A DNA stretch of 64,000 nt, taken from contig CAKMKG010000023.1 in the NCBI GenBank assembly GCA_927441425.1, positions 1 through 64,000 of the forward strand, in the 5' to 3' direction. This DNA is from an uncultured Bacillota bacterium (GTDB taxonomy: Bacteria > Bacillota > Clostridia > Peptostreptococcales > Anaerovoracaceae). A program made the translations under genes and the position numbers. The notes under the pieces were generated by a model. It made no database searches, was not told where the DNA came from, and worked only from the letters and a program-made list of their open reading frames with translations. Below are positions 26,939 to 35,559 of the stretch, piece by piece. Within the stretch, counting starts at the first letter, position 1; each line of letters begins with the position of its first letter.

Positions 26939-27883
26939 ATGAGTTCATTAAAGCGTTTATCCCGTGTTTACAAATCGGCGGAAAGGATTCCCTTCGACGA
27001 TTCCTCAAGAATCATTCTTATGAGCGATTGTCACCGAGGAATCGGGAGCCATGCTGACGATTTTTTAAAAAATGAAAACCTGTATATTTCTGCCATGAGC
27101 CATTACTATAACGAAGGGTATACGTATATAGAAATTGGGGATGGCGATGAACTCTGGGAGAACAAGAGACTATCCGATATCATTCATGCCCACCCACGTG
27201 TATTTCAGCTATTAAAGCAGTTTCATCTGGAAAAGCGACTTTATTTCATTTACGGAAACCATGACATGGTAAAACGGAACATGAAATACGTGAAAGCAAA
27301 CCTTTATGCATACTTTGATAAGCTTGAAAAGAAGGAAATGAATTTATTTGATAATATTCACGTTCATGAGGGTCTGGTTTTGGTATATCAGAGCGAGGAT
27401 GTTCAGTTCTTGAAGCAAATCCTCCTGATTCATGGTCATCAGGTGGATTTTCTGAACAGCATAATTTGGAAATTCGCAAGGTTTCTGGTGCGATACGTTT
27501 GGAAGCCCTTGGAGTTATTCGGAATCATCAATCCAACCAGTCCTGCGCAGAACCAGGAGAAAAAAGAGAAGGTCGGTAAACGGCTGACCGAATGGGCCAT
27601 CCGGGAGAATCAAATGCTGATTGCCGGTCATAATCACAGACCCATGTTTCCTGAAATTGGAGAACCTATGTATTTTAACGATGGAAGCAGCGTACACCCA
27701 CTTTTTGTAACCGGGATAGAAATAAATAGAGGAGAAATCACACTGGTGAAGTGGGGCGTGAAGGTGAATGAGGAGGGAATGCTGTTTGTTGGAAGGGATG
27801 TCATAGCCGGTCCTAAAAAGTTGAGAGATTTTTTCAAGGCAGAACGGATTTTTGAATCCTGTTCCTTGCAGGATCCGGTATGA
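26939..27883 (+). CDS. Calcineurin-like metallophosphoesterase
   Basis: Protein of 314 residues with all five metal-binding blocks: SDCHRG (DxH), GDGDE, GNHD, HGHQ and GHNH. It is a phosphodiesterase or phosphatase of unknown substrate; similarity in order and size to UDP-2,3-diacylglucosamine hydrolase-like proteins is superficial. ATG at 26939 has GGGAGAGG upstream; the in-frame ATG at 26924 overlaps that site. Ends at a short perfect terminator. Confidence 0.85.
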   Translation: MSSLKRLSRVYKSAERIPFDDSSRIILMSDCHRGIGSHADDFLKNENLYISAMSHYYNEGYTYIEIGDGDELWENKRLSDIIHAHPRVFQLLKQFHLEKRLYFIYGNHDMVKRNMKYVKANLYAYFDKLEKKEMNLFDNIHVHEGLVLVYQSEDVQFLKQILLIHGHQVDFLNSIIWKFARFLVRYVWKPLELFGIINPTSPAQNQEKKEKVGKRLTEWAIRENQMLIAGHNHRPMFPEIGEPMYFNDGSSVHPLFVTGIEINRGEITLVKWGVKVNEEGMLFVGRDVIAGPKKLRDFFKAERIFESCSLQDPV

Positions 27884-27900
27884 TACCCCGGATGAGATTG

Positions 27901-27922
27901 GCATCTGGAAACAGATGCTTTT
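27901..27922 (+). terminator. Terminator after the phosphoesterase gene
   Basis: GCATCTG-GAAA-CAGATGC followed by TTTTCTT; a compact tetraloop hairpin. Confidence 0.75.
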
Positions 27923-28003
27923 CTTCATCCCACTACTGTATCAATCAAGGGTATCACCGCATAAAATATAGCAATGCGGAGACACCAAAGGAGGAGGTTC
28001 CAT

Positions 28004-28549
28004 ATGATTGATCAGTCGATTCAACTAATGTATCAGACGATGCTCAGACCACCTGAGGCTTGTGCACATATAACAGGAAGCTCAGAGATACATGATCTGG
28101 TCGGAGATGTTTACGTCTATCCATTTTTAGAAGGATCCTTGTTGGTTGCCGATGTGGAAGGCATACCGTTTTCCGGATTTTACGGATTTCACATACACCA
28201 GCATGGACCTTGCATTGCGGGTGAGGGTTATACCGGATTTCATGATGTGGGTGGGCACTTTTCCACAACTCCAAATGCCCCCCATCCCTATCATGCGGGG
28301 GATCTTCCTGTACTTATGGCCTATTACGGCCATGCCTTTATGGTTGTCTATACGGATCGCTTTAAACCAAATGAGATTTTGGGCAGGGCAATGATTATCC
28401 ATGAATGGCCGGATGATTACAGAACACAGCCAACCGGAGATTCGGGTCAGCCAATCGGATGTGGAACCTTTTATCCCTGCTTGGGTTATTTTGGAACACA
28501 ACAGGAGACCCGGCAAGCAGCTCAGTCCGGAACACCGCCGGTTCCATGA
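28004..28549 (+). CDS. Cu/Zn superoxide dismutase family protein without signal peptide
   Basis: Protein of 181 residues of the SodC family. Metal ligands appear in order: HIHQHG (two Cu histidines), GGHFS (bridging His), APHPYHAGDLP (Zn His, His and Asp, with a shortened zinc loop) and MIIHE (fourth Cu His). The electrostatic-loop region TQPTGDSGQPIGCG is present. No signal peptide precedes it, although SodC enzymes are usually exported. ATG at 28004 follows GGAGGAGG. An obligate anaerobe with a cytosolic SodC-like protein is unusual; activity cannot be judged from sequence. Confidence 0.85.
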   Translation: MIDQSIQLMYQTMLRPPEACAHITGSSEIHDLVGDVYVYPFLEGSLLVADVEGIPFSGFYGFHIHQHGPCIAGEGYTGFHDVGGHFSTTPNAPHPYHAGDLPVLMAYYGHAFMVVYTDRFKPNEILGRAMIIHEWPDDYRTQPTGDSGQPIGCGTFYPCLGYFGTQQETRQAAQSGTPPVP

Positions 28550-28722
28550 TCGGAACCTGTTTCATTCTGCTGGTGGTTTTTCGTATCTGCCACATCTTGC
28601 TCTGACAGTATCTTCTGTTTGGATACCAGATGCTTGCAGGTATTACACATATAGCCGACCGTACCGCAGCCGGACAGCCTTTCCAGTTTGTTAAAACACG
28701 TGGGGCAATAATATTCTTCCAT
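28522..28722 (-). CDS. Small zinc-ribbon protein
   Basis: Protein of 66 residues with two CxxC knuckles, CPTC and CNTC, within residues 5-30, and a polar disordered tail. The minus-strand ATG at 28722 has AAAGGTG upstream at a fitting distance. Its 3' end overlaps the end of the SOD-like gene by 28 bases, tail to tail. A metal-binding or nucleic-acid-binding role is likely; nothing more can be said. Confidence 0.65.
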   Translation of the reverse strand: MEEYYCPTCFNKLERLSGCGTVGYMCNTCKHLVSKQKILSEQDVADTKNHQQNETGSDHGTGGVPD

Positions 28723-28842
28723 AAACAACACCTTTCTTTGATTTCTATCGCTTATCATATCATATTTATTTTACGATTTCTATGGACTTAAATGAATGAT
28801 TTGAGACGATATGGGTAAAACAATATTGGGAGGGTGAGAATT

Positions 28843-30087
28843 TTGAAAAGGAAAATAAAATATATTGCAGCATTATTACTGCTGCTTTTCGTACTGCTAG
28901 CTGGCTGTGCCGGACAGGATGATACGATTACATTTTCTGCAGAGATAGAGCAAGTATTGGAGAATAGTATACTTGTTGAAACCATTGAATTTAAAGAGTT
29001 CGATAAGGCTAGCGTTGATCTTGTTGAGGCCGAATACGATTTTGAATTGGCTCCAGGGCAAATCGTCGAGGTAACGATCCGATCAGAAATCAAGGAAAGC
29101 GATCCTGTACAGGTGTCGGGGGTTAAACTGGTTCTGAAGGGAGTTGCTGAGAGAAAGGTTTCAGACTACTTTCCGATACAGGACAATGTGAAATACGTCT
29201 ACGAGGGGATGGGTAATGAGTTTGCCGGATTTACGGTTACAGTGGATTACAGCTCCGTTAACAAGGTTCAGCAAAGAGTCGACAACGGGGGCACAGTGAT
29301 TGCCCGGGTTTATGAGATAACAGACGAAGAATTGACCAGAATCTTCTCAATGGGTGAGGTCTATTACAGAGTAAACATGCTGTCCCAGAGAGACGACGCG
29401 AAAGAAATCATGCTGATGGCGCCGTTGGTAAAGGGTACCACATGGACATTAGAGGATGGCAGACAAAGAACCATTACCGGGATATCAACAGAGGTTAGAA
29501 CGTCTTTGGGGACATACCCAACCATCGAGGTGATTACAGAAGGTTCCAACGGAACAACAGTGGATTATTATGCAAAGGATATCGGGTTGGTGAAAACGAT
29601 TTTCCGATCAGGTGGTGTTGAAGTGAGCTCCACATTGCGTACCATAGAGGAGGATGTCGACAGACCAGAGATGATCCGATTCTATTATCCGGACATGCAA
29701 GCTGACAAGATCTTTTACAGGGAAAAGGAAGTTGCTTTCCGCACCAATGATGATACAAGTAAGATTTTGGAGGAAGCCTATAAAGCGTTGGCCAAAGAGA
29801 ATGCGGGCGTTGTCCTATCAACTGATGCAGCGATAAAGAGTCTGACGCTGGATGAAGATACCAAGGTAAGGCTTGACTTGAATAAAGCATTTATAACGGA
29901 TATGAATGCAGGTGCAGGATATGAGTCGATGATCCTTCAAAGCATTGCCAATACCTTTGGGAGTTATTATAATTCTGAGGAGGTGGTTCTTACCATTGAG
30001 GGAGAGCCTTATGCATCGGGGCACATCGAGATGAAGGAAGGCGAATCCCTTCCGGTGAAGTTGGACGGAATCACTGAGAAAAGCTAA
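28843..30087 (+). CDS. GerMN-domain lipoprotein
   Basis: Lipoprotein of 414 residues, signal peptide ending in lipobox LLAGC. The C-terminal part (about 280-405) is a GerMN (sporulation/germination) domain, visible as RFYYPDMQADKI, LEEAYKALA, VRLDLNKAFI and LQSIANTFGSYYN. The middle part is a beta-rich domain of unknown function (VSDYFPIQDNVKYVYEGMG). The start is the TTG at 28843, eight bases after GGGAGGG; the GTG at 28834 overlaps that site. Probably surface-exposed and linked to the envelope or sporulation. Confidence 0.82.
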   Translation: MKRKIKYIAALLLLLFVLLAGCAGQDDTITFSAEIEQVLENSILVETIEFKEFDKASVDLVEAEYDFELAPGQIVEVTIRSEIKESDPVQVSGVKLVLKGVAERKVSDYFPIQDNVKYVYEGMGNEFAGFTVTVDYSSVNKVQQRVDNGGTVIARVYEITDEELTRIFSMGEVYYRVNMLSQRDDAKEIMLMAPLVKGTTWTLEDGRQRTITGISTEVRTSLGTYPTIEVITEGSNGTTVDYYAKDIGLVKTIFRSGGVEVSSTLRTIEEDVDRPEMIRFYYPDMQADKIFYREKEVAFRTNDDTSKILEEAYKALAKENAGVVLSTDAAIKSLTLDEDTKVRLDLNKAFITDMNAGAGYESMILQSIANTFGSYYNSEEVVLTIEGEPYASGHIEMKEGESLPVKLDGITEKS

Positions 30088-30130
30088 TCGATGGATGCTT
30101 GAAATGCAGTATCTTTAAAATAATTGAAAA

Positions 30131-30186
30131 GGGGGAACCTCGGAATGATCCCAGATGTGATCAAAGGAGGTACCCCCGTTTTTATT
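30131..30186. terminator. Terminator between converging GerMN and small Gly-rich genes
   Basis: An imperfect long hairpin with GGGGGAACCTC and GAGGTACCCCC as outer arms (30131-30178) is followed by GTTTTTATT; it can act for the plus strand and possibly for the small minus-strand gene. Confidence 0.65.
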
Positions 30187-30189
30187 GTA

Positions 30190-30345
30190 TTAATATCGCC
30201 TGCCGCGGCATTCCGATATATAACATCGTTCTGATCTGCAGTATCTTCTTCCGCAGCCGCTGCCATAGCCACAGCCATAGCCGCCGCCATAACCGCAGGT
30301 CCTTCCTGCGACAAAGCCTAACACCAATGGAATAATACAATACAT
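30190..30345 (-). CDS. Small Gly/Tyr/Cys-rich protein, 51 residues
   Basis: A short frame with a clear GGAGGTATCGCA ribosome binding site before ATG (30345-30343). It encodes a hydrophobic start (MYCIIPLVLGFVAG), a run of Gly-Tyr/Gly-Cys repeats (TCGYGGGYGCGYGSGCG, residues 16-32) and an Arg/Cys-rich tail that ends at Tyr51. Seven to eight cysteines in 51 residues are striking. Size and composition recall small spore coat or YjcZ-like proteins of Firmicutes, but I recognise no family. Two longer frames on the same strand overlap it but lack a ribosome binding site. Confidence 0.7.
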   Translation of the reverse strand: MYCIIPLVLGFVAGRTCGYGGGYGCGYGSGCGRRYCRSERCYISECRGRRY

Positions 30346-30395
30346 TGCGATACCTCCATTCTGTTAGTTTAATATATGCGAAAGGAAGAGAATTG

Positions 30396-30425
30396 TTGAC
30401 AGCAACCACTCCACCATATTATAAT
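30396..30425 (+). promoter_or_regulatory. Promoter of the pfl riboswitch transcript
   Basis: TTGACA at 30396-30401 and TATAAT at 30420-30425 with an 18-base spacer. Confidence 0.8.
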
Positions 30426-30440
30426 CAACTCATAAGTGAA

Positions 30441-30520
30441 TAGCAGACTTCATTACTGACGGATAATTGTGGGGAACCACAGGGGAATGAAGGTCTTCGT
30501 TTAGCCGACCGTCTGGGCAA
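30441..30520 (+). ncRNA. ZTP riboswitch (pfl RNA motif)
   Basis: This leader senses ZTP/ZMP, a signal of folate (10-formyl-THF) shortage. P1 is TTCATT (30449-30454) with AATGAA (30486-30491). P2 is TGTGG (30468-30472), loop GGAA, CCACA (30477-30481), followed by the conserved GGGG. The 3' domain has the hallmark CCGTCTGGGCA (30509-30519). GACGG (30458-30462) can pair with CCGTC (30509-30513) as the pseudoknot; compared with the usual GGCGG/CCGCC this is a compensated change. The motif was named for its place before pfl genes, as here. Confidence 0.92.
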
Positions 30521-30551
30521 TATTTGGTGATACCGAATGTTGCTCTTTTTT
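30515..30551 (+). terminator. Riboswitch-controlled terminator before pflB
   Basis: GGGCAATATTTGG (30515-30527) pairs with CCGAATGTTGCTC (30533-30545) in a 13-bp stem with three G-U pairs, then six T residues. Its 5' arm uses the conserved GGGCA of the riboswitch, so ligand binding would prevent termination: an ON switch. Confidence 0.88.
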
Positions 30552-30604
30552 ATTTGAGCAAAGGTATCGACAAATATTTTGTTTTAATGGAAGGGAGAAT
30601 CCAA

Positions 30605-32836
30605 ATGAATTATTCTGAATGGGAAGGATTTTGGGATGGAAATTGGAAACAGGAAATTGACGTAAGGAATTTTATTCAGGTGAATTACACCCCCTATGAG
30701 GGGAATGAAGATTTCCTGTCGGGACCCACGGAGCGAACGGAAGCACTCATGGAAAAATTGAACCATCTGTTCGATTTGGAACAGGAAAATGGCGGGGTGC
30801 TTGATATTGATACCCAAACAGCCAGCTCTCTGACCAATTACGGACCCGGATTTCTGGACAAGGAGCGTGAAATCATAGTCGGATTACAGACCGACCGTCC
30901 GCTAAAAAGGGGCGTCAATCCCTTCGGTGGTGTGAATATGACAAAGCAGGCCTGTGAGGCCTACGGGTATGAGCTGTCACAAAAGGTTGAAAACGAATTC
31001 CAATACCGTACCACCCACAACGATGGTGTGTTTCGTGTCTATACAGATGAAATTAAGGCGGCGCGCAAGTGCGGCATTATTACAGGACTGCCCGATGCAT
31101 ACGGCAGGGGCAGGATCATCGGTGATTACCGCAGAATCCCACTCTATGGGGTCGATCTGCTGATCGCAGAAAAGGAAAAAGACAAAATGGACTACGGGAA
31201 TCGGGAGATGAATGTGGACAACATCCGTCAGCTTGAGGAGTTGTATCAGCAGATTAATTTTTTGAGAAAACTGAAAGAGATGGCAGCAATGTACGGGCGG
31301 GACATTTCGCTCCCCGCGACAAATGCAAAGGAGGCGGTACAATGGCTGTATTTCGGTTATCTCGGCTCGATCAAGGAGCAGAACGGTGCCGCTATGAGCC
31401 TGGGACGAGTCAGCACCTTTCTCGATATCTATTTTGAACGGGATTTGAAAAAAGGTATTTTAATGGAAGAACAGGTACAGGAAATTTTGGACGATTTTGT
31501 GATAAAGCTGCGTATGGCTAGGCATCTGCGTACCCAGGATTACAATGAGCTTTTTGCGGGAGATCCCATGTGGATTACAGAAGCCATCGGAGGAATGGGG
31601 GAGGATGGCAGAACCCTCGTCACAAAGAGCTCCTACCGGATCCTTCATACCTTATATAATTTAGGTCCCTCAGCGGAGCCCAATCTGACGGTTCTCTGGT
31701 CGAATCAACTGCCGGAAAGCTTTCAGCGGTATGCGGCCAAAGTAACCTGCGATACGGATGCGATCCAGTATGAAAACGACGATGTGATGCGGCCGGGATT
31801 TGGAGACGACTACGCTATCGCTTGCTGTGTTTCCGCCATGCGCGTGGGCAAGGATATGCAATTTTTCGGCGCCAGAACGAATTTGCCGAAGCTGCTGCTG
31901 ATGACGCTGAATGGAGGCCGTGATGAAACAAGCGGAGAGCAGATTGCGCCGGCGCAAAAACCCTATGAGGGTGCGTATCTTGAATACAATAAGGTTGTTG
32001 AAATGATGGGCTTCTATCGGGAATGGCTGGCGAAAACCTATGTGAGCGCCATGAACATCATCCATTACATGCATGATAAATATGCTTATGAAAAGACACA
32101 GATGGCACTCCACGATACCCAGGTACATCGCTTCATGGCCTTCGGGATTGCCGGGCTTTCCGTGCTTGCGGACTCCCTTTCTGCCATCAAATATGGAAAA
32201 GTAAGGGTAGTACGTGATGAAAGCGGATTGATTACCGATTTTGAAACTACAGGAGAATACCCTGCCTTCGGCAACGATGATGACAGGGTGGATGTGATTG
32301 CACAGGAGCAGGTCGGGCTGTTTATTGACGCACTGAGAAAGAATCCCACCTACCGCAATGCGGAGCATACATTATCGATTCTGACCATAACCTCCAACGT
32401 GGTTTATGGAAAAAAGACCGGCGCGACTCCTGACGGAAGAAAGGCGGAAGAGCCTTTTGCGCCGGGAGCCAATCCTATGCATAACCGTGAGAAAAATGGA
32501 GCGCTGGCTTCCCTGAATTCCGTGGCAAAGCTGTCCTATGATAATTGCAAGGACGGCGTATCCAACACATTTTCCATCGTGCCCCAGGCGCTGGGTCATG
32601 AAAAAGAGGAGCGATATCGAAATCTTGTTTCCGTCCTGCGTGGATATTTCGGCCAAAATGCACATCATCTGAATGTGAATGTATTAAACAGGGAAACACT
32701 GATGGAAGCCTACGAAAATCCGCAAAAACATCCGAATCTGACGATCCGAGTATCCGGTTATGCAGTTAATTTTCATAAACTCTCCAGAAAACAGCAGCAG
32801 GAGGTCATATCAAGAACCTTCCACGAGGCAATGTGA
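30605..32836 (+). CDS. pflB: Pyruvate formate-lyase
   Basis: Glycyl-radical enzyme of 743 residues that splits pyruvate with CoA into acetyl-CoA and formate. The paired catalytic cysteines are in [10 protein letters not shown] (middle of the protein), which separates true PFL from other glycyl-radical enzymes, and the radical glycine is in RVSGYAVNF near the C-terminus. Start is ATG at 30605 after AAGGGAG; the frame runs further upstream to 30524 but that overlaps the terminator of the riboswitch. Its activase follows with a one-base overlap. Confidence 0.96.
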   Translation: MNYSEWEGFWDGNWKQEIDVRNFIQVNYTPYEGNEDFLSGPTERTEALMEKLNHLFDLEQENGGVLDIDTQTASSLTNYGPGFLDKEREIIVGLQTDRPLKRGVNPFGGVNMTKQACEAYGYELSQKVENEFQYRTTHNDGVFRVYTDEIKAARKCGIITGLPDAYGRGRIIGDYRRIPLYGVDLLIAEKEKDKMDYGNREMNVDNIRQLEELYQQINFLRKLKEMAAMYGRDISLPATNAKEAVQWLYFGYLGSIKEQNGAAMSLGRVSTFLDIYFERDLKKGILMEEQVQEILDDFVIKLRMARHLRTQDYNELFAGDPMWITEAIGGMGEDGRTLVTKSSYRILHTLYNLGPSAEPNLTVLWSNQLPESFQRYAAKVTCDTDAIQYENDDVMRPGFGDDYAIACCVSAMRVGKDMQFFGARTNLPKLLLMTLNGGRDETSGEQIAPAQKPYEGAYLEYNKVVEMMGFYREWLAKTYVSAMNIIHYMHDKYAYEKTQMALHDTQVHRFMAFGIAGLSVLADSLSAIKYGKVRVVRDESGLITDFETTGEYPAFGNDDDRVDVIAQEQVGLFIDALRKNPTYRNAEHTLSILTITSNVVYGKKTGATPDGRKAEEPFAPGANPMHNREKNGALASLNSVAKLSYDNCKDGVSNTFSIVPQALGHEKEERYRNLVSVLRGYFGQNAHHLNVNVLNRETLMEAYENPQKHPNLTIRVSGYAVNFHKLSRKQQQEVISRTFHEAM

Positions 32837-33477
32837 TGAAGGGGAGTATCAATTCCTTTCAGAGCATGGGAGCAGTGGACGGCCCCGGAATCCGTTTTGT
32901 GGTATTCATGCAGGGCTGTCCCTTGCGCTGCATCTACTGCCATAATCCCGAAACCTGGAGCTTGAGGGGAGAGGAATATAGCGTGGATGATGTTGTTCGG
33001 AAAATTCTGCGCTACAGACCCTATTTCGGCGAGGAAGGCGGAGTGACTGTTTCCGGCGGAGAACCGCTGCTCCAATGGGAATTCGTCACGGAGCTATTTC
33101 AAAGATTGAAGGCAGAGGGTATCCATACCGCCCTGGATACCTCAGGAACCGGAAGCCTGGACGGAGCAGCAGAACTCCTGGCCTATACAGATCTTGTACT
33201 ATGTGATCTCAAGTTTTCCACAGAGGAGGAGTACCGAGAATACTGCAGAGGGAGCTTAGCTCAGGTCCTGTCTTTTCTGAAGCTGACGGAGCAGATGCGT
33301 ATCCCCCTTTGGATCCGCCATGTTGTTGTCCCCGGATTGACCGACGGTGCGCCGAGCATATCCCGAATTACGGAAATGGCGGAAGAACATGCCAACCTCT
33401 GTAAATTTGAACGATTACCTTTCGAAAAGCTTTGCATATCAAAATATGAGGCCCTTGGAATCCCGTTTTTGTTGTAA
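32836..33477 (+). CDS. pflA: Pyruvate formate-lyase activating enzyme
   Basis: Radical SAM enzyme of 213 residues that installs the glycyl radical on PflB. The 4Fe-4S motif is GCPLRCIYCHNPETW (CxxxCxxC) near residue 29; the SAM-binding GGEP is in VTVSGGEPLLQ. The ATG at 32836 shares one base with the pflB stop, so translation is coupled; the GTG at 32833 is an alternative. No extra ferredoxin insert is present, as expected for the PFL type. Confidence 0.94.
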   Translation: MKGSINSFQSMGAVDGPGIRFVVFMQGCPLRCIYCHNPETWSLRGEEYSVDDVVRKILRYRPYFGEEGGVTVSGGEPLLQWEFVTELFQRLKAEGIHTALDTSGTGSLDGAAELLAYTDLVLCDLKFSTEEEYREYCRGSLAQVLSFLKLTEQMRIPLWIRHVVVPGLTDGAPSISRITEMAEEHANLCKFERLPFEKLCISKYEALGIPFLL

Positions 33478-33501
33478 CTTTTCCACCCTATGTTATATAA
33501 T
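33472..33501 (+). promoter_or_regulatory. Promoter of the DUF368 gene
   Basis: TTGTAA at 33472-33477 and TATAAT at 33496-33501 with an 18-base spacer. A start codon upstream of 33501 is thus unlikely for the following gene. Confidence 0.6.
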
Positions 33502-33546
33502 ATCTTCATAAGTAGTCAATTTAGTGGGTTCATATTGGGAGTAATC

Positions 33547-34371
33547 GTGGAAAAGGGAAAAAGCAATATCGCAGATAGAATCATCAAGGGGTTTATCATT
33601 GGAGCATCTATGCTGGTACCAGGTGCCAGCGGCGGGACTATGGCAATTATATTGGGCATCTATGATGAATTGATTCATGCGGTCAGTACGATACGAAGGG
33701 ATATAAAAGAAAATGTTATTTTTCTTGGAACCTTCACGCTGGCAGCCATCCTAGGCATTATCTTATTCGCGAGGCCTATGCTTGCAGCAGTCACATTATG
33801 GAATAAGCCGGTGCTGTTCCTTTTCATGGGAGCCATACTGGGGAGTATTCCGCCCCTCTATCGGAAAGTTATGGTATCCAGAGTAAAACCGATTAATATT
33901 TTGGTTGCACTCATTGGAGCGTGCTTGGGCATTTGCACCATGTATCTGCCGGAGGGCGTCTTTCAGTTGGATGACAGCTTCACTTTATATGGCGTTGCCA
34001 TGCTGCTGCTTGCCGGCGTCATTATTGCGGTGGCATTGATCCTGCCTGGAATCAGCGCATCCTATATCCTGCTAATGTTGGGTATGTATGATATGACCCT
34101 AATTGCCATTGAGGAATGGAACATTTTTTATCTGTTCCCTCTGGTCATAGGGGTTTTGGGCGGCATTTTCCTGACTGCAGGAATATTAGAACGTGAAATG
34201 AAACGCCACCCGCAGTTTACCTATATGTTGATCATTGGCTTTATGCTGGGTTCAATGTTTCAGGTTTTCCCGGGGATGCCTGAGGGTATGGAAATTTCAA
34301 TTTGTATGGCAACCTTTTTTATTGGCCTTGCTGGAATTCTATGGATTGGAAGAAAGCGTAGCATGAAATAA
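33547..34371 (+). CDS. popT: DUF368 membrane protein, undecaprenyl phosphate translocase
   Basis: Polytopic membrane protein of 274 residues with about eight hydrophobic segments. Family hallmarks are GASMLVPGASGGTMAIILGIYDELI near the start (seen as PGASGGT) and LILPGISASYILLMLGMYD in the second half, the duplicated PGxS motif. DUF368 proteins were identified as PopT, which flips the lipid carrier undecaprenyl phosphate back across the membrane. The GTG at 33547 with GGGAG before it is chosen; the upstream ATG at 33490 lies within the promoter. Confidence 0.85.
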   Translation: MEKGKSNIADRIIKGFIIGASMLVPGASGGTMAIILGIYDELIHAVSTIRRDIKENVIFLGTFTLAAILGIILFARPMLAAVTLWNKPVLFLFMGAILGSIPPLYRKVMVSRVKPINILVALIGACLGICTMYLPEGVFQLDDSFTLYGVAMLLLAGVIIAVALILPGISASYILLMLGMYDMTLIAIEEWNIFYLFPLVIGVLGGIFLTAGILEREMKRHPQFTYMLIIGFMLGSMFQVFPGMPEGMEISICMATFFIGLAGILWIGRKRSMK

Positions 34372-34479
34372 GAGGGGAACCGCTTATGCTGGTCAGGCCA
34401 GATTTACGCAAAAGCGAATATTTTTTAGAATTTTGGGTATGAATGGAACAGATTGACGTTATATTTAAGGAGGAAAACA

Positions 34480-34890
34480 ATGATTAACCATCGCATTACA
34501 GAAGGTCTTGCAACCGTCTATAACAAACAAACTACATCCAATGATGCTTATTCTTCATCCGACACAGGTACTTTGGACTATCTTGTCTCAACACCGGCAA
34601 TTGTAACAATGATGATCGATGCGGCAACGGAGATGCTGGATAAGCTCCTTCCGTCGGATTATATCACAGTAGGGAAAAAGATCGATCTATTCCATGAGCA
34701 CCCTTCCATTATTGGAGAAACGATCTCTCTCAAGCTTGTAGTGGAAAAGCTGGTTGGAAATACAGTCATGCTTGATGTACGGGCGTCAGATTCGAAAGGC
34801 GTCGTTTGTTCGGGGAAAATCGAGCGGGCAATGATCAAGAAGGATAAATTAATTGAAATCGCGTATAAAAGAACCCCTGAAACAATGTAA
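34480..34890 (+). CDS. Hotdog-fold thioesterase (FlK-like)
   Basis: Protein of 136 residues related to fluoroacetyl-CoA thioesterase-like hotdog enzymes. Visible features are the helix TPAIVTMMIDAATEML, the strand YITVGKKIDLFHEHPSIIGE with a conserved His, and the closing strand VCSGKIERAMIKK. It likely hydrolyses or binds an acyl-CoA. ATG at 34480 follows AAGGAGGAAAA; the ORF opens earlier at 34453 without support. A GNAT gene follows after 28 bases. Confidence 0.8.
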   Translation: MINHRITEGLATVYNKQTTSNDAYSSSDTGTLDYLVSTPAIVTMMIDAATEMLDKLLPSDYITVGKKIDLFHEHPSIIGETISLKLVVEKLVGNTVMLDVRASDSKGVVCSGKIERAMIKKDKLIEIAYKRTPETM

Positions 34891-34918
34891 TACGATCACC
34901 GCGCGATTTGAGGTGAGC

Positions 34919-35473
34919 ATGTTGCCACAGACGAAGAAGTATTTGGTAAAAATAGCAGATAAGGAAGCGGAGTTTGACCGGATTCATAAATTGAATTACA
35001 AGATCTTCGTAGAAGAGATCCCACAGCATGAAAAGAATGATAGGGGCAGTCTCATCGATCGCTTTCATCAGGAGAATACCTATCTCATCGCGTTGGATGG
35101 GGAGCAGCTCGCAGGGATGATCGCAGTCAGAGGGAACAGACCTTTTTCTTTGGATCTTAAAATAACGGATATGGATTCCTATCTTCCGGTGGGCAGAAAG
35201 GTTTGTGAAATTAGACTACTTGCGATAGAAAAAGAATATCGCGGTGGGAAACTTTTCTTTCTGCTCATGAAACAGCTGGTTGAATACGGTATGAAAATGG
35301 GCTATGACTATGCAGTGATTTCGGGAACAACAAGACAACAGAAGCTCTATCAACATCTTGGTTTTCAGCCCTTTCATCCACGGGTGGGTAAGAAAGGCGC
35401 ATATTATATTCCAATGTGTGCAGCTTTGGAGGATTTTGAAAGACACTTGGGCAAATTGCAAGAAAAAGGGTAG
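34919..35473 (+). CDS. GNAT-family N-acyltransferase
   Basis: Acetyltransferase of 184 residues. The acetyl-CoA-binding motif A reads EIRLLAIEKEYRGGKLFFLL and motif B is TRQQKLYQHLGFQPF. The N-terminal part (LNYKIFVEEIPQHE) resembles the autoinducer-synthase/long-chain N-acyl amino acid synthase-like branch, where acyl groups longer than acetyl may be used; this is a weak guess. ATG at 34919 follows GAGGTGA; the frame opens earlier at 34853, overlapping the thioesterase gene. Confidence 0.78.
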   Translation: MLPQTKKYLVKIADKEAEFDRIHKLNYKIFVEEIPQHEKNDRGSLIDRFHQENTYLIALDGEQLAGMIAVRGNRPFSLDLKITDMDSYLPVGRKVCEIRLLAIEKEYRGGKLFFLLMKQLVEYGMKMGYDYAVISGTTRQQKLYQHLGFQPFHPRVGKKGAYYIPMCAALEDFERHLGKLQEKG

Positions 35474-35509
35474 AACAATCATCCAAATGGAGTTGTCTAC
35501 CCTTTCTTT
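35465..35509 (+). terminator. Terminator after the GNAT gene
   Basis: AAAGGGTAG-ACAA pairs with TTGT-CTACCCTTT, then CTTTG. The left arm includes the last codon and stop. Confidence 0.75.
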
Positions 35510-35559
35510 GAGGTGTACCACAATAGAGTACATCCTCCTTTCCTTACGTCCCTACCTCC

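Noticed and set aside
30084-30409. Two longer minus-strand frames over the small Gly-rich gene (one Ala/Met-rich, one Trp/Leu/Arg-rich)
   Set aside because: They are other-frame readings of the repetitive GGY codons and have no ribosome binding site; the 51-residue frame does.
33490-33546. ATG at 33490 as start of the DUF368 protein
   Set aside because: It lies upstream of a TATAAT box, lacks a ribosome binding site and adds a segment not typical for the family.
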